Source: Tubulanus polymorphus
Taxonomy: Eukaryota > Nemertea > Palaeonemertea > Tubulaniformes > Tubulanidae
DNA length: 64,000 nt
NCBI RefSeq assembly: GCF_964204645.1
Contig: NC_134027.1
Location: 15,052,485 to 15,116,484, forward strand
Reading direction: 5' to 3'
Shown here: in pieces, positions 1 to 13,011 of the stretch
How positions within the stretch are numbered: the stretch's first letter is position 1
Layout of the letters: every line of letters starts with the position of its first letter
The notes under the pieces: model-generated
Database searches by the model: none
Seen by the model: only the letters and a program-made list of their open reading frames with translations
Told to the model about the DNA's origin: nothing
Program-made: the position numbers and the translations under genes

Positions 1-71
1 ATAAGGAAATTACATACATAGACAAGAATATGAGAAAGTTGCAACTGCCTGGTACTGATCCAAGCTAGGCT

Positions 72-175
72 AATTGTTTCAGAACTTAGTAGTGGATAAA
101 TAAACATACCAACACAAGGTATTTCTGTGATATCTAAAATTCTAAAATTCATTTGCAGTTCATAAACATCCACTA
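72..175. repeat. Fragment of the 7-8 kb foldback repeat family
   Basis: This stretch is a diverged copy of one arm of the inverted-repeat element at 7,355-8,153. Shared words include GGATAAATAAACA, ACACAAGGTATTTC and GCAGTTCATA in the same order. It shows that the foldback family is dispersed. No coding potential is seen. Confidence 0.7.
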
Positions 176-2467
176 ACCCAAGAAGGCTATTAGCTTTGAT
201 TTCATGTCTGGATTATCAAAATCGGATGAGAAATAACAAAACAGCAAGCGACTGAAGTTGAGTAGTTTTGTGAGGGTTGTTAGCCCCCTTGTTATTTTAT
301 TATATTAACAGCCTATCGTCTTAACACTACCTTCAACTCTGATACTAATCAGTAACCTGTTTCACGAAAAAGGAAATACTAATCAATCTAATGGAATTTC
401 ACCATTCCACCAACTTCCCATCACATTGAGATACTTAGCAATGGGGGCATTTATGGATGAAATTGGGGACACATTTGGGATTTGGGTAATTTAAGGAAAA
501 CATATTAAATTTTTACACTTTATCAATTTAGTCCGTATTAAAAAACCTGAATGTGGCAATAAATTCAATTCCAACCAAATCAATAGATTCTCCGGTTCCC
601 AATTTAAATCATCAATAATTTCCCACAGGCAAAGTGGTTTACCTTTCCACTATCTGGAAGAACGTACAATTATACATGTATTTGATTATCACTTGTGTGC
701 TGTTGGTTTTGGTTTAAATATGTCCAGAAAACTATAAGGGCTCTGTGGGAAGCATGACACAAAATTTGATATGGGCTGTGTGCTTCTTGAATGCAGATAG
801 GCATAGATGATGAGCACAAATACTCATCAGAAAGTGACAAACCATAATTTATTGATTTTTGGAATTTGCCATATAATATTTTTTAGAACAAATAAACGTT
901 GAATATCTCATCATACGGGAGACCCTTACAATTTTGAGGTCTCTGAAAAATTTCTAACTCACACATTCCGAACTGAATATTTTCTGAAAATAGATAAAAT
1001 TTAGGTTAAAAAACAGAAAATATCAAAATTTAATTGGCAATTAGGCCTAATTGTTTTTTAACGATAAATTTCCCATTCTAGACGTATCGGCCCCACTCTG
1101 CGCGGTTGCGCCACCGCGCGGTATTTACGCGAAGCAGCAGAACACAAACATGGCCACTCTCTCAATTTTCAATGATAGAAATCGTGTGTGCATTTCAATT
1201 ATTTCGGCTGTTAGGGTTTTAAGGCACAATATAAGTTGATGATATGGCGATGTTAATTAATGATAATTCCGCAGTGAAGCTAGTCACGAACGGTGCCGAT
1301 TGAGTGTACAGCTGCCAAAAACACTGAAATGTGCGTAGTTGCGTAACTATTTGCAGTGAATTGCAGACGAAACATAAAGATTTAAAAAAAAATTATACCA
1401 ATCACAATTGTAAAATAAAAAAATATACCAATTGTAAAATAAAAATGAGATAGAACCTAAGTTAAAATTCTGGCCATTTCTAAAATGTTATTAATTGTTA
1501 TTACTAACGTTTAGTTTTCCAACAATAATGAGGGGTGGTAGGTAGTCATGCAATTCAAGTCATCATTTATTACACGTTACTTCCGTGTTGTTGAAAATCA
1601 CGCGAGTCCTGGACCAAACCCCAATGAACAATGTGATCTGTGTGCTGGCCACAAATGCACACAGATCACACTACACTACCCATTACACACTCCAGTACCC
1701 ACAGCTTTCATATATCCATCCAAATATTTAGTGTCTTTCTTCCTGGATCTAAAACTAAAAACCTTTTGATGTGGAACTAAGTGGACACCTTCCACTCCTG
1801 TGCTTACCCAGATAGCGTAACGTATAGTACATAAATATACATTATTGTTATGGTTTTATGTCACGAAACAGCGATTTTACCAGACTTTGACTAGGCCTAA
1901 GTCATACAATATTTTAAGGTAAGGTAAATATCCATCGACGAAGTATCCAACGAAATTAAAAGGAGCACACTATAGTTGCCAAAGAAATAGTTCAAATGAT
2001 TATTCACGACAATAGGGCGTTCTTCAATTAAAAACTTCTTTCTTTGGAAGAGACACTGTATGAAATTCTATAGTACGCGCAAGGAGAGCGTTTTTCCTGT
2101 TAACACTATTTTGCCGGTTCACGTGAACACCTATTGATCTCTGCGGCTAAGCCAATCATAGAGCAGTCTTTGCTTTCTGATTGGCTTTTCAAAAGCAATA
2201 TTTTTGCGATCAGATTTTCGCGAAAAAGCTCATATAAATTCTAACGAGGCCCTCTTTCAACATTCAGCTACGTAGAGTTTGGAAAATGGATAATGCTTTA
2301 ATGAATGATTTGTACAAATACATGCTCAGTTGCACAGTCAAAGAGCCTTTGCTCTGGAAACCATGTCATTTAAATTCGCTCTATTTGTATAGTAATAGGC
2401 TCGGCCTACGGCTGACATAAAAAACGGACCCTAACCCTCACCCCAGTACATATGCGCGGCGTCAATT
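176..2467. other. Non-coding, host-like intergenic sequence
   Basis: No convincing gene is seen; open frames are under 75 codons and lack recognisable domains. Visible small features are an A-rich tandem stretch near 1,381-1,450 with a repeated ACCAA..TTGTAAAATAAAAA unit, a short palindrome at about 1,635-1,670 (GATCTGTGTGC ... GCACACAGATC) and AGGCCTA words near 1,043 and 1,892. Confidence 0.6.
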
Positions 2468-3226
2468 ATGCACCAGTCAATGAATGTCCCCGCCTTACGG
2501 GGGCCGGGAAACGAAAATTAGCTCAAATTAGCGCCCGCGCTAGGATCGCTCAATCGGGACGTTTTCCCCACTACTGGTAACGTTATTTTTAACGCTGCCG
2601 TAGCACTATGGATCGCCTACACACACGGGGATTCCTGCGCTATGGATCGTCGTGGTATACGGGTAATACTTTCACTAGATAAACTACAAAGCTTTAGCAA
2701 GTATTCGGCCTAGTTTTCTCCGTTAAAATTTATACAATTTTTCATAATCATGTAAAGATTTGTTCATTAACACTTTTCAGTACGAAAACACATTTTACTT
2801 TTGGTACAGTTAAAAAAATATCAAACAAGGAATACGTTGCAGAGATGTTGGATTTATTGACGGGCGTATGATTTTAAAGATTGGATATCAATATTTAAAA
2901 ACTATTTCAACCATTGGTCTACGATGTCTGTACATGTGTTCAGACTTTTAATAATGTTCACCACTTGCAAGGGTCATTCCATAATAATAGTTTATTATTG
3001 CCAGGCTAGCGCTGTGGATCGCTATGGATCGATGTTGCGGGTGAGGACGTCAGCGCCATTTGACGCTGTGGAACGGGTGCGTACGCAAGGACTAGTCGCT
3101 AAAGCTGCGCTGTTACCGGTATGTGATCCACTCTTTTTTTCGCTGGATCACCTCTGTTCCGGGGCTATGGATAGCAAATTTTCGTTTCCCGGCCCTGTCG
3201 GGCGGGACTTTCATTGACTGGTGCAT
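2468..3226. mobile_element. Non-autonomous TIR element (MITE family A)
   Basis: The ends are inverted repeats of about 50 bp: ATGCACCAGTCAATGAA at the left is found reverse-complemented at the right (TTCATTGACTGGTGCAT), and both arms continue through CGGGAAACGAAAATT. The interior is GC-richer than the surroundings, repeats GCTATGGATCG-like words, and holds no transposase. Target-site duplications were not resolved. Confidence 0.7.
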
Positions 3227-3896
3227 TAGCCAACCAGGACGCGCCATTAGCAAAATAGCGTTAACAGGAATAATGCCTCATTGGCAAAATATCACCTGCC
3301 TATTTATTTACGTTTTTTTCTGCATATTACTGTTTTCACAGTGAATAAACCTTATAGGCCTAATGGCAACCATAGTCCTTATAAAATGAGTTCCAAAATA
3401 TCTTTAGAAATTGGTCTTCCATGTCGGATTCTGGCTATGTCGGACGAAAATATTGGGTACGAATTGATCCCACTTGGGCAGAGATTACTGTTAAGCCAAT
3501 CATTGGCAAAATAGCCTTTACGCAGTGGATATCTTACCGTATACAGCTGAGTATTTATTTCCGCTATTTTACCAGACATCGTCGGAGATTGGCTGATTTA
3601 CGCCGCGCATGCGCACAGAGGTGCGCGACTTAGAAAATTCAAGGAAAGTGTGGAGAGTTAGAGAAAATAGAGCGAATAGAGCGAGACTCGAACCGGGACC
3701 AGTAAATTACTAACGCAGCGTCATAGGCCTACCACTAACTATCTTTATCTATCTATAGTACCTCACCTTACTCTAATCCTATCCCTAGGGGTAAAACGGA
3801 ACCCTCTGGACATTCTTCTCCCCCTCTCGACACTAACCCTATCGAAACCCTAACCCTAAACCCAATACAATGATTTTATTAGTTAATAGGCCTACT
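3227..3896. other. Non-coding; contains half of a diverged inverted pair
   Basis: No gene is seen. Sequence at about 3,500-3,585 (GCAAAATAGC, GTGGATAT, TTCCGCTATTTTACC) matches the reverse complement of about 4,563-4,650, so these two stretches flank MITE B as a diverged inverted pair, possibly the arms of an older element into which MITE B inserted. Confidence 0.5.
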
Positions 3897-4535
3897 GGTA
3901 AAAGTGCAGATCCGCACTTCTCGTGATTCACGCAATATACTGAATCACAAATCACTGTTCTAAATTCGGAATGTCTCACAGAATCCAATGCAGTGATTTA
4001 TTTTATGATATCTCTACTAGAAAGAAGATTTTTGGCGTGGATATTATCTCAGAATCGTGACGATCTTTCAATAGGACGCCATACTGGATTGGGAAATCTG
4101 AAGTGAAGATTTGTCATAAGTAATTACGATGATGTAGAAACGATGTGAGGGTAATCAGTGCATAAACTAATCAAATTTTTGTCAACTGTCACTGGGGTTA
4201 TTAAGGCTAACCAAATTGTCAGATATCATTGTTGAAATTGACAAGAAATTTATATTTTTCTTCCTCAAATTGAGTGGGTCATGTAACATTGTTTCAGCAA
4301 ATATTCTAAACAAATCTTCACTTTAGATTGGCCCAACCAATATGGCGTCTGGTTCAAAAATCGTGACGATCTCGAGACAAAATCCAGGCTAAAAATCTAC
4401 TTTCTAGTGAAGATACCATATAATAAACTCATTGTACTGAATTGCTGATGACATTTTGAGTCTGAATCAGTGATATTTAATGTAGGCCTAATTGATTGAA
4501 CCATTTACAAGAGGTGCGGATCTGCACTATTTCCC
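3897..4535. mobile_element. MITE family B, longer copy
   Basis: The left end GGTAAAAGTGCAGATCCGCAC reappears inverted at the right end (GTGCGGATCTGCACTATTTCCC), and similarity between the arms runs inward for about 300 bp (the CAATATGGCGTC / GACGCCATACTGG region and the CGTGACGAT pair). No coding sequence is present. A shorter, internally deleted relative is at 10,123-10,339. Confidence 0.75.
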
Positions 4536-7033
4536 TTCATACAATATATATAGTAATAATGCACGGTAAAATAGCGGAAGTAAATACTTTGCCGTGTACG
4601 GTTAAATATCCACTTCGTAGCATTTACTAAAATGATGCCGCATTGGCAAAACAATTGTCAATTGGCCTACGTTAGGTATCTTCATGTCCGTGCAGGGCGC
4701 CACTATCGATTGTGATGACCAGGAAAAGTGATGCGCGTTTTTACTAGCCTACTCGTTTTGAATTCACGTAGTAAAATCATACATAAAACCTGCCTATCAA
4801 TGCAAATGAGCTAAAATCTTTTGGAATCAACCAATAAGATAGATCTTTATCACTTGGGGGTTGGTTTAGTGTAGGCCCTAGAAATCCGCATTTTAGTCGA
4901 AGAAAATAGAAATCGAAAAATACCCTTTTTCAAGAGCAAACTTCGTCAGCTTAGGACCCGGAGTAAGCCACGAATCACCAGGAATCGGAAGGTTTAGGAT
5001 CTTAAAATTCAAATACTGAAGACCGCATGATTTTATTTCGTGTTGGGGCTGAGCGATGGCTGCCGGAAAAGTCAATGTCTAAGTTTTGCGTTGAAGCGAG
5101 CGACACAAAATGGGGGCCGGCACTTGTTATTGAATGACAACGCGCCGCGCTGCTCGTGATGAGATCAATATTTAGCCTAACAATTATTCATCGGTCTAGC
5201 GGTGAATTGTTGTATTTATTTTCCGATTCATAATTATTCATCAGTATATTTCTGAACATTAGGGCAGATTTAGCGAAATGATCGGTTTTTTACGCGTGCG
5301 GACCGCCACTACGCTCCCGTCAGTAAAGCTGCTGTTGAAAGAGGGAGGCGTCTAATGGGATGAATTGAGGCTTGTGATGGGCAAAAATAGAGGCGCGTGA
5401 TGGGACAGTGAGGCTCCCGAGGGGATTTTCCAAACGTAGCAAAATTAAAATTTATATAAAATATTGTTGAAAATTAGCCCAGAACGAAACAAATGGATTA
5501 TTATTTAGTTATTATTAGGCCTAGTAGTATCATTACTATTGCTTGGTTTATGTTTCTAAACTGATTGATTTTATTATGATATCATGAATATATTTCAAAT
5601 TTCAGCGTTTTGAGTTAATAGGGCCAAGCCTTATTTTCTGCTATTCTTAACTAAAATTCATTTAGCAAATAATATATATAATTGGTATATTAAAATCAAT
5701 TTTCCAATAGGAGCCTATAGACCTAACTGACAGGCCTTGACAATCATGTCTGATTCATTTCAAAAATTATGTAGTGAAAAAAATAATTTCACCAGAAATC
5801 ATATCAATATTTCTCAATATTTCACAATTTTTCTTGCCGTGACCATGGAAACCAAATAATAGACGGACGCCGGACGCGTCCCTTTGGTAAACGCATGTGG
5901 ATACTACGAAGTGTCTTCTTAACCGATTGTGACTAGCTGACAAAGTCAGAAAAAAATGACGTCACTTGACGTCCGGTTTGAATCTCATGGGGAAATCGGA
6001 AGTAGAATTATGTCACGCTAAAATCCGGCAGTGAAATAACTATAATCCGGCAACTTTTGGGTCGGGTGATTCCAGAATTTATTCATTTTGTGATATTTAG
6101 AACAAGATTGGGTTGTTGAATAGTTTAACAATGAACCGCGTCGATCGAATGAGTTGAAAATAGCTGAAATTCCTCTAGCAACGGGAGCAAATTCAAAATA
6201 ACAAACAACGCCTGCCGGTTCGGCGCCGCAGGTTCGAATCCCGGAGAGTAATGCTTGCGCTAGGAGCAGTCAATCCCAAGCCACGTCACTAAAGAAACGT
6301 TCATTTCATAAAAGTTTTATGACCCTAAAACTGCGGTTAGTCGTATGATTTACATCGAATTTCATGGCAGCGCTGCGGCCCGCGGATCAACACGTCTCCA
6401 AGCAGCAGCAGCAACATCGTGGTCGGCAAAAACATTAATCTCCGCCCCTTCTTTCACCAAATAAGGAATTCGGTACCGCTGGCCACGTGCACTGTTTATT
6501 TTGGGCCGTAGATTCTCGGTCCTCGATATTCCCGGAGGATCAGAAACAAATAAATATTTTTCGCAAGAGAAATCAATTTTTGTATTGACGTATGAATTTT
6601 CCTGCTGTATTTAATTTGATTTTTTCTGGCAGAAAAAAATTTTCCGATTGATGTTCAACGCGTTCCATTTTTCTTCACGGTACCGTAATTAAAAAATTCG
6701 TAGTAATCTTCTCGTCTTCCTATTTTCAAATGGAGCAAATTTCTAAATTAACAACCAGGTCAAAATTCTTCAATCTTGCAAAAATACCGTACCGGTATCA
6801 GTTTCACCATGAGTACATTATGGTTTTACAAAGTTTAAACCATAAAAAATTCTTCACACATTTTATATAGGCCTAAATCGAAATAGTAATCTTTTAGCAG
6901 ACAGTGGTAAACAGACCTAGGTTATATTCAATTATAGAAGAAATGTTTCAAGTTTTTTTCTTGCGGAAAATTTAATTTCATTTGATCTGTTTCCTCATAA
7001 TTTTCTTATCTTATGAGCCCAAATATCAGTAAG
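4536..7033. other. Non-coding, host-like intergenic sequence
   Basis: No supportable gene. A tRNA-like B-box (GGTTCGAATCC) occurs at about 6,230 within a GC-rich patch (CGGTTCGGCGCCGCAGG) without a recognisable A-box at the proper distance, so it is at most a SINE or tRNA pseudogene scrap. A short AGC run lies near 6,400. AGGCCTA words occur near 4,484, 5,516 and 6,869. Confidence 0.55.
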
Positions 7034-8236
7034 GGGCCGTGCATAAAGTACGTACGCTTGACTTCCGGGTATTTTTAACCCCCCCTCCCCCCTTGTACGC
7101 TCATTGTACGTTTTTTTATAACCCCCCCCCTTGCGTACATACTTTTAGGGGTAACCCCCCCCAGTAAAACAGAATTTTCAGGAATAATGGTTTAAAAAAG
7201 GCAAAATCCACCCTGATTCAACAGAGTTCCTGCTGACGTTGATCAACGATCTTCCATGGCGACGAAATGAAAGACTGAAAGTGGGGAATTCCCGAGATCC
7301 AAATATAATATATTGAATGCAACAAACCCAGGGAGACCGGTTTCGCAATAAAGGCAGTGTTTGCTCACAGGGGTTTGGCAATGGGCTTGGATTTTATTTC
7401 CGGGTTGTTGATAATCTCGCGAGAATGGCGCTAAATATGAACTGCGAATAAATTCAAAATATCACGGAAATACCTTGTGTTTATATTGTTTATTTATCCG
7501 CTATAAAGTTTCGATAAACAATTGGTCGTTAAGAATCATTATCAGACGGTCGCCACGCTACTATATAAAAGAACAAGGGATGAAACGCCAGGCCTCCGCT
7601 GTACTTAAATTTTCAGCCAGAAAGTTGGGACAGTCACGTGACATTCTGATGACGTCATCGCATTTAAAACTTCAACATGAAAAGTTAACATATTCACAGA
7701 CCGATATCAATTGTCAGATTATGATTCATATGAAATAAATAACTTATACAGAATAAATTATGATGAAATATACAATTCATAGTCAAAAAATGCATCTGAA
7801 TGTAAGTTATTCTCAAATATTTTTCGTATCATAGTTTCCGTCTTAGATGCTTCGGGTTTGCATTCAGTCAAATAAGAAGCGTTAAGTCACGTGACTGTCC
7901 CAACTTTCTGGCTGGCACGACTTGAACTGCGTTTCATCCCTTGTGATTTTATATAGTAAAGCGTGACGACCGTCTGATAATGATTCTTAACGACCAATTG
8001 TTTATCGAAACTTTATAGCGGATAAATAAACAATATAAACACAAGGTATTTCCATGATATTTTGAATTTATTCGCAGTTCATATTTAGCGCCATTCTCGC
8101 GAGATTATCAACAACCCGGAAATAAAATCCAAGCCCATCGCCAAACCCCTGTGTGTTTGCTCCCCCTTGGAAAGTATGTACGTTTTTAGCTGACCCCTCC
8201 CCTCCCCCTGTACGCTTTTGTGCGGATTTTAAGAAC
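7034..8236. mobile_element. Foldback element with roughly 280-bp inverted arms
   Basis: Sequence at about 7,355-7,641 is present as a near-perfect reverse complement at about 7,885-8,153, separated by about 240 bp. Outside the arms are C-rich runs with GTACGTACGC / TGTACGC words on both sides, and the left flank starts GGGGCCGTGCATAAAGTAC. Nothing resembles a transposase; open frames inside are products of the inverted arms. A fragment of the same arm lies at 72-175. Confidence 0.8.
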
Positions 8237-8791
8237 CTTAGAGTTACGGTTTTATCTTCTTTCCATCCACCCCTTAACTCTGTGGCATTAGTTTTCATAT
8301 TTCTAAGTTTTAACTAAAATTAAAACTAAATTGATTTAATTTCTTCATTAATTTAATGCTTTGGGCCCAAATCTACACTACGATTTCAATATGAAACAAA
8401 ATTGGAGTTATTTTCTTTCGACAACATTACATGTGTTCCTTACTAAAGTCACCGACAATATTTTGAGTGTTTTCATAACACCCGTACGTGAATGTGGTTG
8501 TTTTCGAATTGCTATATGATTTCTTGCTATGAAAAATTTAATCAAGCATTGACCATGGCGTCCGTCACTTAGATTTCATCTATTAGGCCTACATATTAAT
8601 AATCTATATAATAATAGATATTCCTAGATACACTTAGGGCAAACATAAAATAAAACATAAATATTCATAACTAGTTATTCTATCCCCTTTATACATCATA
8701 ACTTTTGATCTAACATTGATATTTTCATTATTTGGGTCTTCCTTATTACCGAGATGACGTATTTTACCGAGATGAACCGAGATGACATGAA

Positions 8792-8822
<31 letters not shown>

Positions 8823-10122
8823 CATATATATAGGCTAGTGTTGCCGTCTCAACGCCTGCAAAGTTTTTCCTAAACGCTTGCGCTTCATCAACTACCTTTT
8901 CTTTTATAGCCTATTACTAAAGACGTTTTACAAATTGATAGTGTTTCACAGTCGGATGGAATAATAGGATATATAACTTTCATATCACTAGTAGGCTAAG
9001 TGTCATATAAAATAAAAGTTTTAATTTTAGATTGAAAAACAAAGTTTGTTCAGTATTTTGTGAGGTCGCCGTGGTTGGAGCCAGCGTGCCATTATCTTTT
9101 TAAACGTATCAGTACCAAGACGGATTTTTCTCGGATTTATTGCAGAATAACCACTCAAAACACAGATACAAGATCAAAAACCCAACAACTGTATCCCAAG
9201 CCCCTCGGCGAGTGCCTGTGCTTAAATCACAGTTTTTGTGTGTTGAATTGAAACATGAAGACACTTTTCGCTCAAATTTTCAAACTTCAATTTGCGATAT
9301 CTCGAAAACTACTGAAGATAATTCAAAAATCTAAAAAGCATAGGTACCTATTGTTATTTGAGCCCTCCCCATTCCAACAAGCCTTCTTTCAGTATGATTG
9401 GAGCTATTTGAATTTTTTATGGATAGCTACCTACGTCGTCGCACCCACAGGCTACCTACTTTTGGCTTCACCCAGCACTGGCAGTGGTTGTCTCCACCAG
9501 TGATCTCCATCGCTTTTACGATCCTAGTGTAACCAACCACCTAGACGCATGCATTCAAATTCGCTGTACAGTTGCCGACCAGAATTTGGTCGGCTTTTTT
9601 GTCTGTGTTCAAACTGCGATATCTCAGCAAATAAACAACCGATTTTGATAAATAAACTATCTACACTAACCTTATGATGTCTTACGTTAGTTCATTAGGC
9701 CTATATCATTTTGACGATAAATCTGATTTTAGTACGATTAAATTTAAGATACAAAAATGATGCGCTGTTTAGGGATAAGACACGCATCGCTCAAGTGTCT
9801 TGTTGCTAACGAACTACAGTGTTACAATGCCTAGTTTCAAAGTGAAAAAATGGTGTCATTTTTGCTATTTCTGTATTTATATCGCATCAAGCACGGACTA
9901 TGATGAAGGAACCTCCGAATGAATATAATAATAAGAAAACTGAATGTTTGAGGTTTGTAAAGAGAGTTTATTTTTCACAATCGGTTTGGTGAAACTGGAT
10001 TTCTGGTGGTTTAAAGTCACAGTGATTTAAGAGTATTGAGAAAATGTTGTTCGCATCTTAGTGTCTGTGTACATCAGACACTAAGATTCTTGGTGAACTT
10101 TTGGACTGCTATGAACTTTATA
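8237..10122. other. Non-coding; AT microsatellite near 8,787-8,832
   Basis: No gene is supportable; the open frames at about 9,060-9,500 are overlapping short frames without domains. An (AT)n run interrupted by ACAT lies at about 8,787-8,832. AGGCCTA words occur near 8,584 and 9,696. Confidence 0.55.
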
Positions 10123-10339
10123 GGGTAAAAGTGCAGATCTGCACCTCTCCGCGTAAACGGTTCAATCAATTACATGAAATATCATTGTTTCAGATTCAAA
10201 ATGTCATCAGCAATTCAGTACATCGCCATTGGCTAATTTTAACATATCTTCACTAAAGAGAGTAGAAAGATTTTAGCCTGGATTCTGTCATTCAGCAGAT
10301 TGCGTCAATCACGAGAGGTGCGGATCTGCACTTTTACCC
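10123..10339. mobile_element. MITE family B, short copy with 6-bp target duplication
   Basis: A 217-bp element with termini GGGTAAAAGTGCAGATC and GATCTGCACTTTTACCC. It is flanked by TTTATA on both sides (10,117-10,122 and 10,340-10,345), giving a 6-bp target-site duplication. It shares the CAATCAATTACA, AAAATGTCATCAGCAATTCAG and TTTTAGCCTGGATT segments with the longer copy at 3,897-4,535. Confidence 0.85.
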
Positions 10340-11149
10340 TTTATAGTAGGCCTAAATAGCCTAATAAAACCTACCTTCGGAGAAAGCAAGTCCCTTTCAG
10401 CTTTTAAAAATTAAGGCGTAGGCCTAGTGAAACTTGGGCGGGTAATTCCAGGGTGATTTGGTCTGCAGAGTTTCAAGAAGCAGTCAAAATTGAATTGAAT
10501 TGAATAGTCATTGGGACCGGTGACGATTTAGGTCTGTCTGCAGAGTTTCCAGAACCTGTCATGACAGGTGGGACCTCAGGTGACAGGTTGATTCGCTAAA
10601 ATGAAAATCGTTATGACTGAACCGATGATAGGCGATTAGAAGACATGATAGGCGCGGATTTAGAACATGATAGCCGATGAGAACACAAAGAACATATCGT
10701 AGTGCTTTCTGAATATATTATTCAAAAACAGGCGGTGCAACCAGGATAATCTAAGCTCATCTTGCTTTTGGCATCTTCATGTGTTCTTCAAACTTTTGAA
10801 ACTTTTCCCGTTGAATTACAGACTCGGCCCCTCTCCATCTCCTCTCCCCTATTGAATTCATCAGAATGCGTCACTTATTTTATATCATATCACATTATTT
10901 ACCATCAAATAAGGCCTCAGGCAGCCACATTAATCAATCTATTTGTCGTTGGAACTACTTTTTGTTCAGAAGAATATGCGCCTTCACCTATATTCCGCTG
11001 TGCTTCACAGACGTGCGCGCCACAAGAATCGCTGCGATGTAACCTGTGCGTGTACTGTATTAATGAAAAGCGTGCCTCATGTGGTGGCATTGTTAAAAGT
11101 TTTCCAGGAAACTGCTGTGATGGAGTGACTATCACCACAGAGAGTTGAC
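10340..11149. other. Non-coding; no supportable gene
   Basis: The longest open frame (10,762-11,148, plus strand, 128 codons) is cysteine-rich near its end but has no recognisable domain and overlaps an antisense frame of similar quality. AGGCCTA words occur near 10,348 and 10,420. Confidence 0.45.
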
Positions 11150-11324
11150 CAGATCCGAAGGAGTAAAGTCGAAGAGCGTGTTGTATTTTATGAATCTAAA
11201 CAGCATCTGACTTTATTACTACAGTATAGGGTTACAGTATAGTACACATGGCGCGAAACAGCAACCAATCATATAAGAGAGACATCGACGAATCATATAA
11301 GAGAACCAACAGTCGTTCTCGACA
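11150..11324 (-). repeat. Candidate BEL/Pao 3' LTR (minus strand)
   Basis: Read on the minus strand, a G/C-rich tract (CCGCCCCCGGAG) is followed at 11,324 by TGTCGAGAACGACTG, resembling a polypurine-like tract followed by an LTR start. An AATAAA lies downstream at about 11,210, and an ..ATACAACA end at about 11,181 is one possible LTR terminus. The position is consistent with it being the 3' LTR of the BEL integrase remnant at 20,322-20,735, from which it would be separated by the nested insertions at 11,712-20,157. Boundaries are uncertain, as no partner LTR was found. Confidence 0.4.
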
Positions 11325-11711
11325 CTCCGGGGGCGGCGGTAAGCGCCAAATTTGAAAGTTTACTCCAAGATAACATGTATCGCATTAAATTGAAAGATAT
11401 TAATAATCACTATACTAAGTAATAGTTTCACGTATGAAATTGAATCGCCATAAGGGCTAGAAATAGAGACATTGCGTTGTGTTGAATAAATGAGTACATA
11501 AAGAATATTTCATAATAAATGACTATCTATAGAAAGCAAGTTAACATCGTATCTAATAACATTTAAATTCATTAATCCGCTTTATAGTAATAATAAGTCA
11601 TTCCCAACACCAAGAGTGATTAAACGATATTTCAAGTCCTTTCCGGTAAAGAAAAGTTTCGAAGCGAACGCGTTATTTGTTTAAGATCGGAAACGATTAA
11701 AGTTCGGAAAA
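11325..11711. other. Probable BEL 3' untranslated sequence; no gene
   Basis: AT-rich sequence without a credible open frame. If the BEL interpretation is right, it is the region between the integrase end and the 3' LTR. The 9 bases TTCGGAAAA at 11,703-11,711 are the left target duplication of the TIR transposon that starts at 11,712. Confidence 0.45.
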
Positions 11712-12819
11712 CGGTGTTGTCATATCGCGGAAAGACGGAATCGCGGAATTTTCCAAAAACGCGGAATTTCTTCATTTTAACTATAAATAGTAAACGGGTT
11801 TTCCCACGGGGATACCCACTGTCGGACAGGGCATCGGACCCAGGTTTTCAACCACGGGAATTAGTATTTGATAATTTATTATATCGCCAGTCAACAACTT
11901 AACGATACTGTTCCAAATAATGTAGAACCTAGGCAATACGTGCTTTGCGAATTCAGTGATACAGAGTATCGCTGCATTAACTGAAGGAATACAAATCGAT
12001 GGTACGTAAACGTAGGATTTTTGATGACACCAAGGGTCATTCTCCAGGACTCAGTTCCGAGTTAAGATTTGACTCTGGTCTCTGGATTTAAAACATTGGA
12101 AATGAATTGATTCTAAGTAACTCAGAGTTAACTCACAACTGTGGAACTGGATCGATGTCAGACGAAAATAAATAGACATTATGTACATTTCATTCTGGCT
12201 TAGGATTGTTCATGCGTGTTGTGTGTCTACATTGTTGTTATAAGCGAATGTGGTTTATCTTTTAGAATTAAATGATATGAAAGATTATAAAATGGTTTCG
12301 TTTTTTTTTAATGTTTTCTTTGTGACTGCTATAACATATATGTTCCTATGCTGATTATTTGGATCAAAAGAATCTCATTGGTACCGGTACTGGACGAATT
12401 TGACGAAGGAATTTGAACCGATTCTTGTTTGGTCGTAGGATTTCATGTTTGCAACCATCTAAAACTACGGTCCGACACCGCGAACGTGCTCAATATTTAT
12501 TTGATAATATTCGTTTCTGAAGTTCTCAAAAAGTCGATGAACTTCGATAACCGAAGTTTGCCCAGTAGAAATAGACATTAGGTGCCTGGTCTCTTTCACC
12601 CCACTTGATTCTGACTTCTTCTACAGGTAACCAGTCAACGGTATCGTAATATAATAAATCCATATAAAATTGCCTGCAAATAATGGGACTCGAACCTAAC
12701 TCGTTGCATCGATCGGTCCGGTGCCCTGTCCGACAGTGGGTATCCCCGTGGGAAAACCCGTTTTCTATTTAAAGTAAGAATGAAGAAATTCCGCGTTTTT
12801 GGAAAATTCCGCGATTCCG

Positions 12820-13011
12820 TGTAACGAGGTCCTATTCTGCCTGTTCCACAGTAGAAGTTTCCTCCAAATATCGACTCTGAGAGCCCAAAAACCAGTAAAA
12901 AGGCGGACAAAAGATATTAACACAATCACCTATTGTTCTGTATTTTCGAGAGAGAGGGCAGCACCCTCCAGTTACAACATAGAAAACGACTGATGGACAT
13001 ATTCCATCACA
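12820..13011 (-). repeat. Gypsy-1 3' LTR (192 bp)
   Basis: In plus orientation it starts TGTAACGAGG and ends CCATCACA. Just outside its start in element orientation lies AAGGGGGGTGG (reverse complement of 13,012 onward), a good polypurine tract. It differs from the partner LTR at 19,938-20,129 only at the third base. Confidence 0.93.

Noticed and set aside
6225-6245. tRNA gene
   Set aside because: A B-box-like GGTTCGAATCC is present but no A-box or cloverleaf fits around it; the same holds for the B-box-like motifs in transposon X and near 3,690.
9060-9503. Short overlapping plus-strand frames as exons
   Set aside because: They overlap in different frames, carry no domain and show no splice-site pattern that links them.
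10762-11148. 128-codon cysteine-containing frame as a host gene
   Set aside because: No domain, an equally long antisense frame, and non-coding sequence on both sides; it could be part of an unrecognised retroelement leader.
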